A DNA stretch of 7,323 nt from an uncultured Capnocytophaga sp. GTDB lineage: Bacteria; Bacteroidota; Bacteroidia; Flavobacteriales; Flavobacteriaceae. Shown piece by piece: positions 6,467 to 7,323 of the stretch. Positions within the stretch are counted from its first letter, which is position 1. The number at the start of each line of letters is the position of its first letter. The notes beneath the pieces were generated by a model. That model was not told the origin of the DNA, did no database searches, and saw only the letters and a program-made list of their open reading frames with translations. The translations under genes and the position numbers were made by a program. Location: the NCBI RefSeq assembly GCF_937936315.1, contig NZ_CALGWU010000010.1:1-7323 (forward strand), read 5' to 3'.

Positions 6467-6487
6467 TACGAATGACGAAATATGAGG
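6453..6487. repeat. Degenerate 7-nt tandem repeat (TACGAAA)
   Basis: Five consecutive 7-nt units begin at 6453: TACGAAA, TACGAAA, TACGAAT, GACGAAA, TATGAGG. The first two are identical and decay increases to the right. The period equals that of the perfect array in front of pdxH but the unit differs. It overlaps the -33 region of the weak leftward promoter box at 6436. Confidence 0.7.
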
Positions 6488-6570
6488 GGGAGATGGGAGG
6501 TGCCAGCCGCACGGGCAGGGAATGGGAGGGAGTATCTTGGAGGTGCTCTGAAAGTCTCGGAGGGGGTGGA
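6483..6570. other. G-rich island with a G-quadruplex motif
   Basis: Within an AT-rich spacer, bases 6481-6570 contain by hand count 44 G and 12 C of 90. Runs at 6513-6515, 6518-6520, 6524-6526 and 6528-6530 form GGG-CA-GGG-AAT-GGG-A-GGG, a canonical four-run G-quadruplex pattern on the plus strand, with further runs at 6486-6490, 6495-6497 and 6562-6566. It lies downstream of pdxH, whose RNA would carry the C-rich complement. I see no open frame that explains the composition. Confidence 0.6.
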
Positions 6571-6601
6571 GAATTGATAAATTGACTATTTACTAATTCT
6601 C
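6569..6601. repeat. AT-rich inverted repeat downstream of pdxH
   Basis: GAGAATT (6569-6575) pairs with AATTCTC (6595-6601), and TAAAT (6578-6582) with ATTTA (6588-6592), separated by a 2x2 mismatch and closed by a 5-base loop. It sits about 25 bases after the pdxH stop. No T-run follows on the minus strand, so it is at best a weak terminator or an RNA 3'-end stabiliser. Confidence 0.4.
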
Positions 6602-6623
6602 TGATTTTCTGATTCTATAATTA

Positions 6624-7265
6624 TTATGGTGCTAAACGCTCTAGTTTCCAGTCGTAGTCTTCGGTGAGGGTGTAGCGCAAGCGGTCGTGGAGTCGGTTGG
6701 GGCGTCCTTGCCAAAACTCGATGCTCTGAGGGCGTACTAAAAAACCTCCCCAATAGGCTGGTCGGGGTACTTCTTTGCCTTCATACTCTTTTTCTAATTG
6801 ATGTAAACGTTCTTCTAGGTATTCTCTTGAGGCGATGACTTCACTCTGCGGTGAGACTATGGCTCCTAATCTGCTGCCGAGAGGACGGGATTCGAAATAG
6901 CCATCGGAAGTGTTTTCGGGGACTTTTTCGGCTATTCCTTTGATGATAATTTGTCGTTCGAGAGAGGGCCAGAAAAAGGATAGACACAAATGAGGATTGG
7001 CGAGAATGGCTTTGCCTTTTTCGCTTTCGTAATTAGTGTAGAAAATGAAACCTTCGTAAGTGTATTGTTTGAGGAGAACAACGCGGGTTTTTGGGAATCC
7101 GTCGAATCCTATGGTGCTGACTGACATTGCGTTGGCTTCGTCTACGCTGTCGCTTTCATCGGCTTCGTAAAACCAAGTTTGGAAGAGTTGCATAGGGTTT
7201 TCGGGGGCATCGCTTTCTAAAAGTATGCGTTTGTCGTAAGTTTTTCGGTAGTTGCTTAAATCCAT
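6624..7265 (-). CDS. pdxH: Pyridoxamine/pyridoxine 5'-phosphate oxidase
   Basis: This 213-aa cytoplasmic FMN enzyme oxidises pyridoxine 5'-phosphate or pyridoxamine 5'-phosphate with O2 to pyridoxal 5'-phosphate, the last step of vitamin B6 cofactor synthesis and salvage. The sequence covers the whole family. The N-terminal part is NPMQLFQTWF (24-32). FMN-binding segments are GFPKTRVVLLK (56-66) and YTNYESEKGKA (76-86). The conserved FFWPSLERQIIIKG block is at 97-110. Substrate residues are Y123, R127 and S131 in GYFESRPLGSRLGA, and R191 and H193 in GRPNRLHDR; the constant 6-residue offset from E. coli numbering (Y129, R133, S137, R197, H199) supports the alignment. The C-terminus RLAP is typical. 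Length matches the E. coli enzyme (218 aa). The start MDLSNYRKTY is normal for the group, and the tandem array begins 5 bases upstream of it. No functional tie to the efflux operon is apparent. Confidence 0.97.
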   Translation of the reverse strand: MDLSNYRKTYDKRILLESDAPENPMQLFQTWFYEADESDSVDEANAMSVSTIGFDGFPKTRVVLLKQYTYEGFIFYTNYESEKGKAILANPHLCLSFFWPSLERQIIIKGIAEKVPENTSDGYFESRPLGSRLGAIVSPQSEVIASREYLEERLHQLEKEYEGKEVPRPAYWGGFLVRPQSIEFWQGRPNRLHDRLRYTLTEDYDWKLERLAP

Positions 7266-7270
7266 ATTAA

Positions 7271-7323
7271 GTGAAAAGTGAAAAGTGAAAAGTGAAAAGT
7301 GAAAAGTGAAAAGTGAAAAGTGA
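7271..7323. repeat. Perfect heptanucleotide tandem array upstream of pdxH
   Basis: The unit GTGAAAA is repeated seven full times plus four bases, without error, and continues past the window edge, so the true copy number is unknown. It ends 5 bases before the pdxH ATG, placing it in the untranslated leader or promoter. In the pdxH direction the unit is TTTTCAC; because 7 is not a multiple of 3 all three frames read through the same 21-nt cycle, which contains no stop codon. Perfect short arrays change copy number by strand slippage, so expression of pdxH could vary with array length; that is inference. Confidence 0.9.

Noticed and set aside
7271..7323. CRISPR array
   Set aside because: The units are 7 nt and contiguous with no spacers, so it is a simple tandem repeat.

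Overview
The window looks like chromosome from a Bacteroidota organism, most likely a flavobacterium. Capnocytophaga is my best guess, with modest confidence. The main reason is that several intergenic boxes match the Bacteroidota promoter: a -7 element TAnnTTTG, in the best cases 20 nt from a -33 TTG. The fused RND/outer-membrane-factor pump and the AT-rich, repeat-littered spacers fit the same group. All four genes I accept lie on the minus strand.

Right end (6624-7323): pdxH, encoding pyridoxamine/pyridoxine 5'-phosphate oxidase, is full length. Immediately upstream is a perfect heptanucleotide tandem array (GTGAAAA on the plus strand, TTTTCAC in the reading direction of pdxH) that runs off the window edge.

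Middle spacer (6118-6623, about 500 bases): no gene, but dense non-coding structure. It holds a G-rich island with a canonical G-quadruplex motif, a degenerate 7-nt repeat next to a weak promoter box, two overlapping promoters facing opposite ways inside a perfect 12-bp inverted repeat, a perfect 11-bp hairpin that would form the very 5' end of the leftward leader RNA, and a second leftward promoter only a few bases before the next start codon.

Left two thirds (190-6117): a leftward operon for metal efflux. It begins with a small exported Cys/His-rich protein (106 aa, resembling the family I remember as DUF6660). Next comes a 1443-aa protein that joins a CzcA-type RND pump to a TolC-type outer-membrane factor, and last a lipoprotein membrane-fusion adaptor. 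Together the last two supply all three parts of a tripartite efflux system from two genes. Pump motifs point to divalent cations (Zn/Co/Cd/Ni class) rather than Cu(I)/Ag(I). The small Cys/His protein is a plausible periplasmic metal-binding accessory, but that is inference.

Left end (1-189): strong RNA-like secondary structure (hairpins at 6-23 and 24-78) and a hairpin at 98-114 with A/T runs on both sides that can terminate transcription in both directions. It may be the 3' part of a rightward structured RNA and also the end of the efflux operon. No regulator gene, transposon, CRISPR array, tRNA or rRNA was found.
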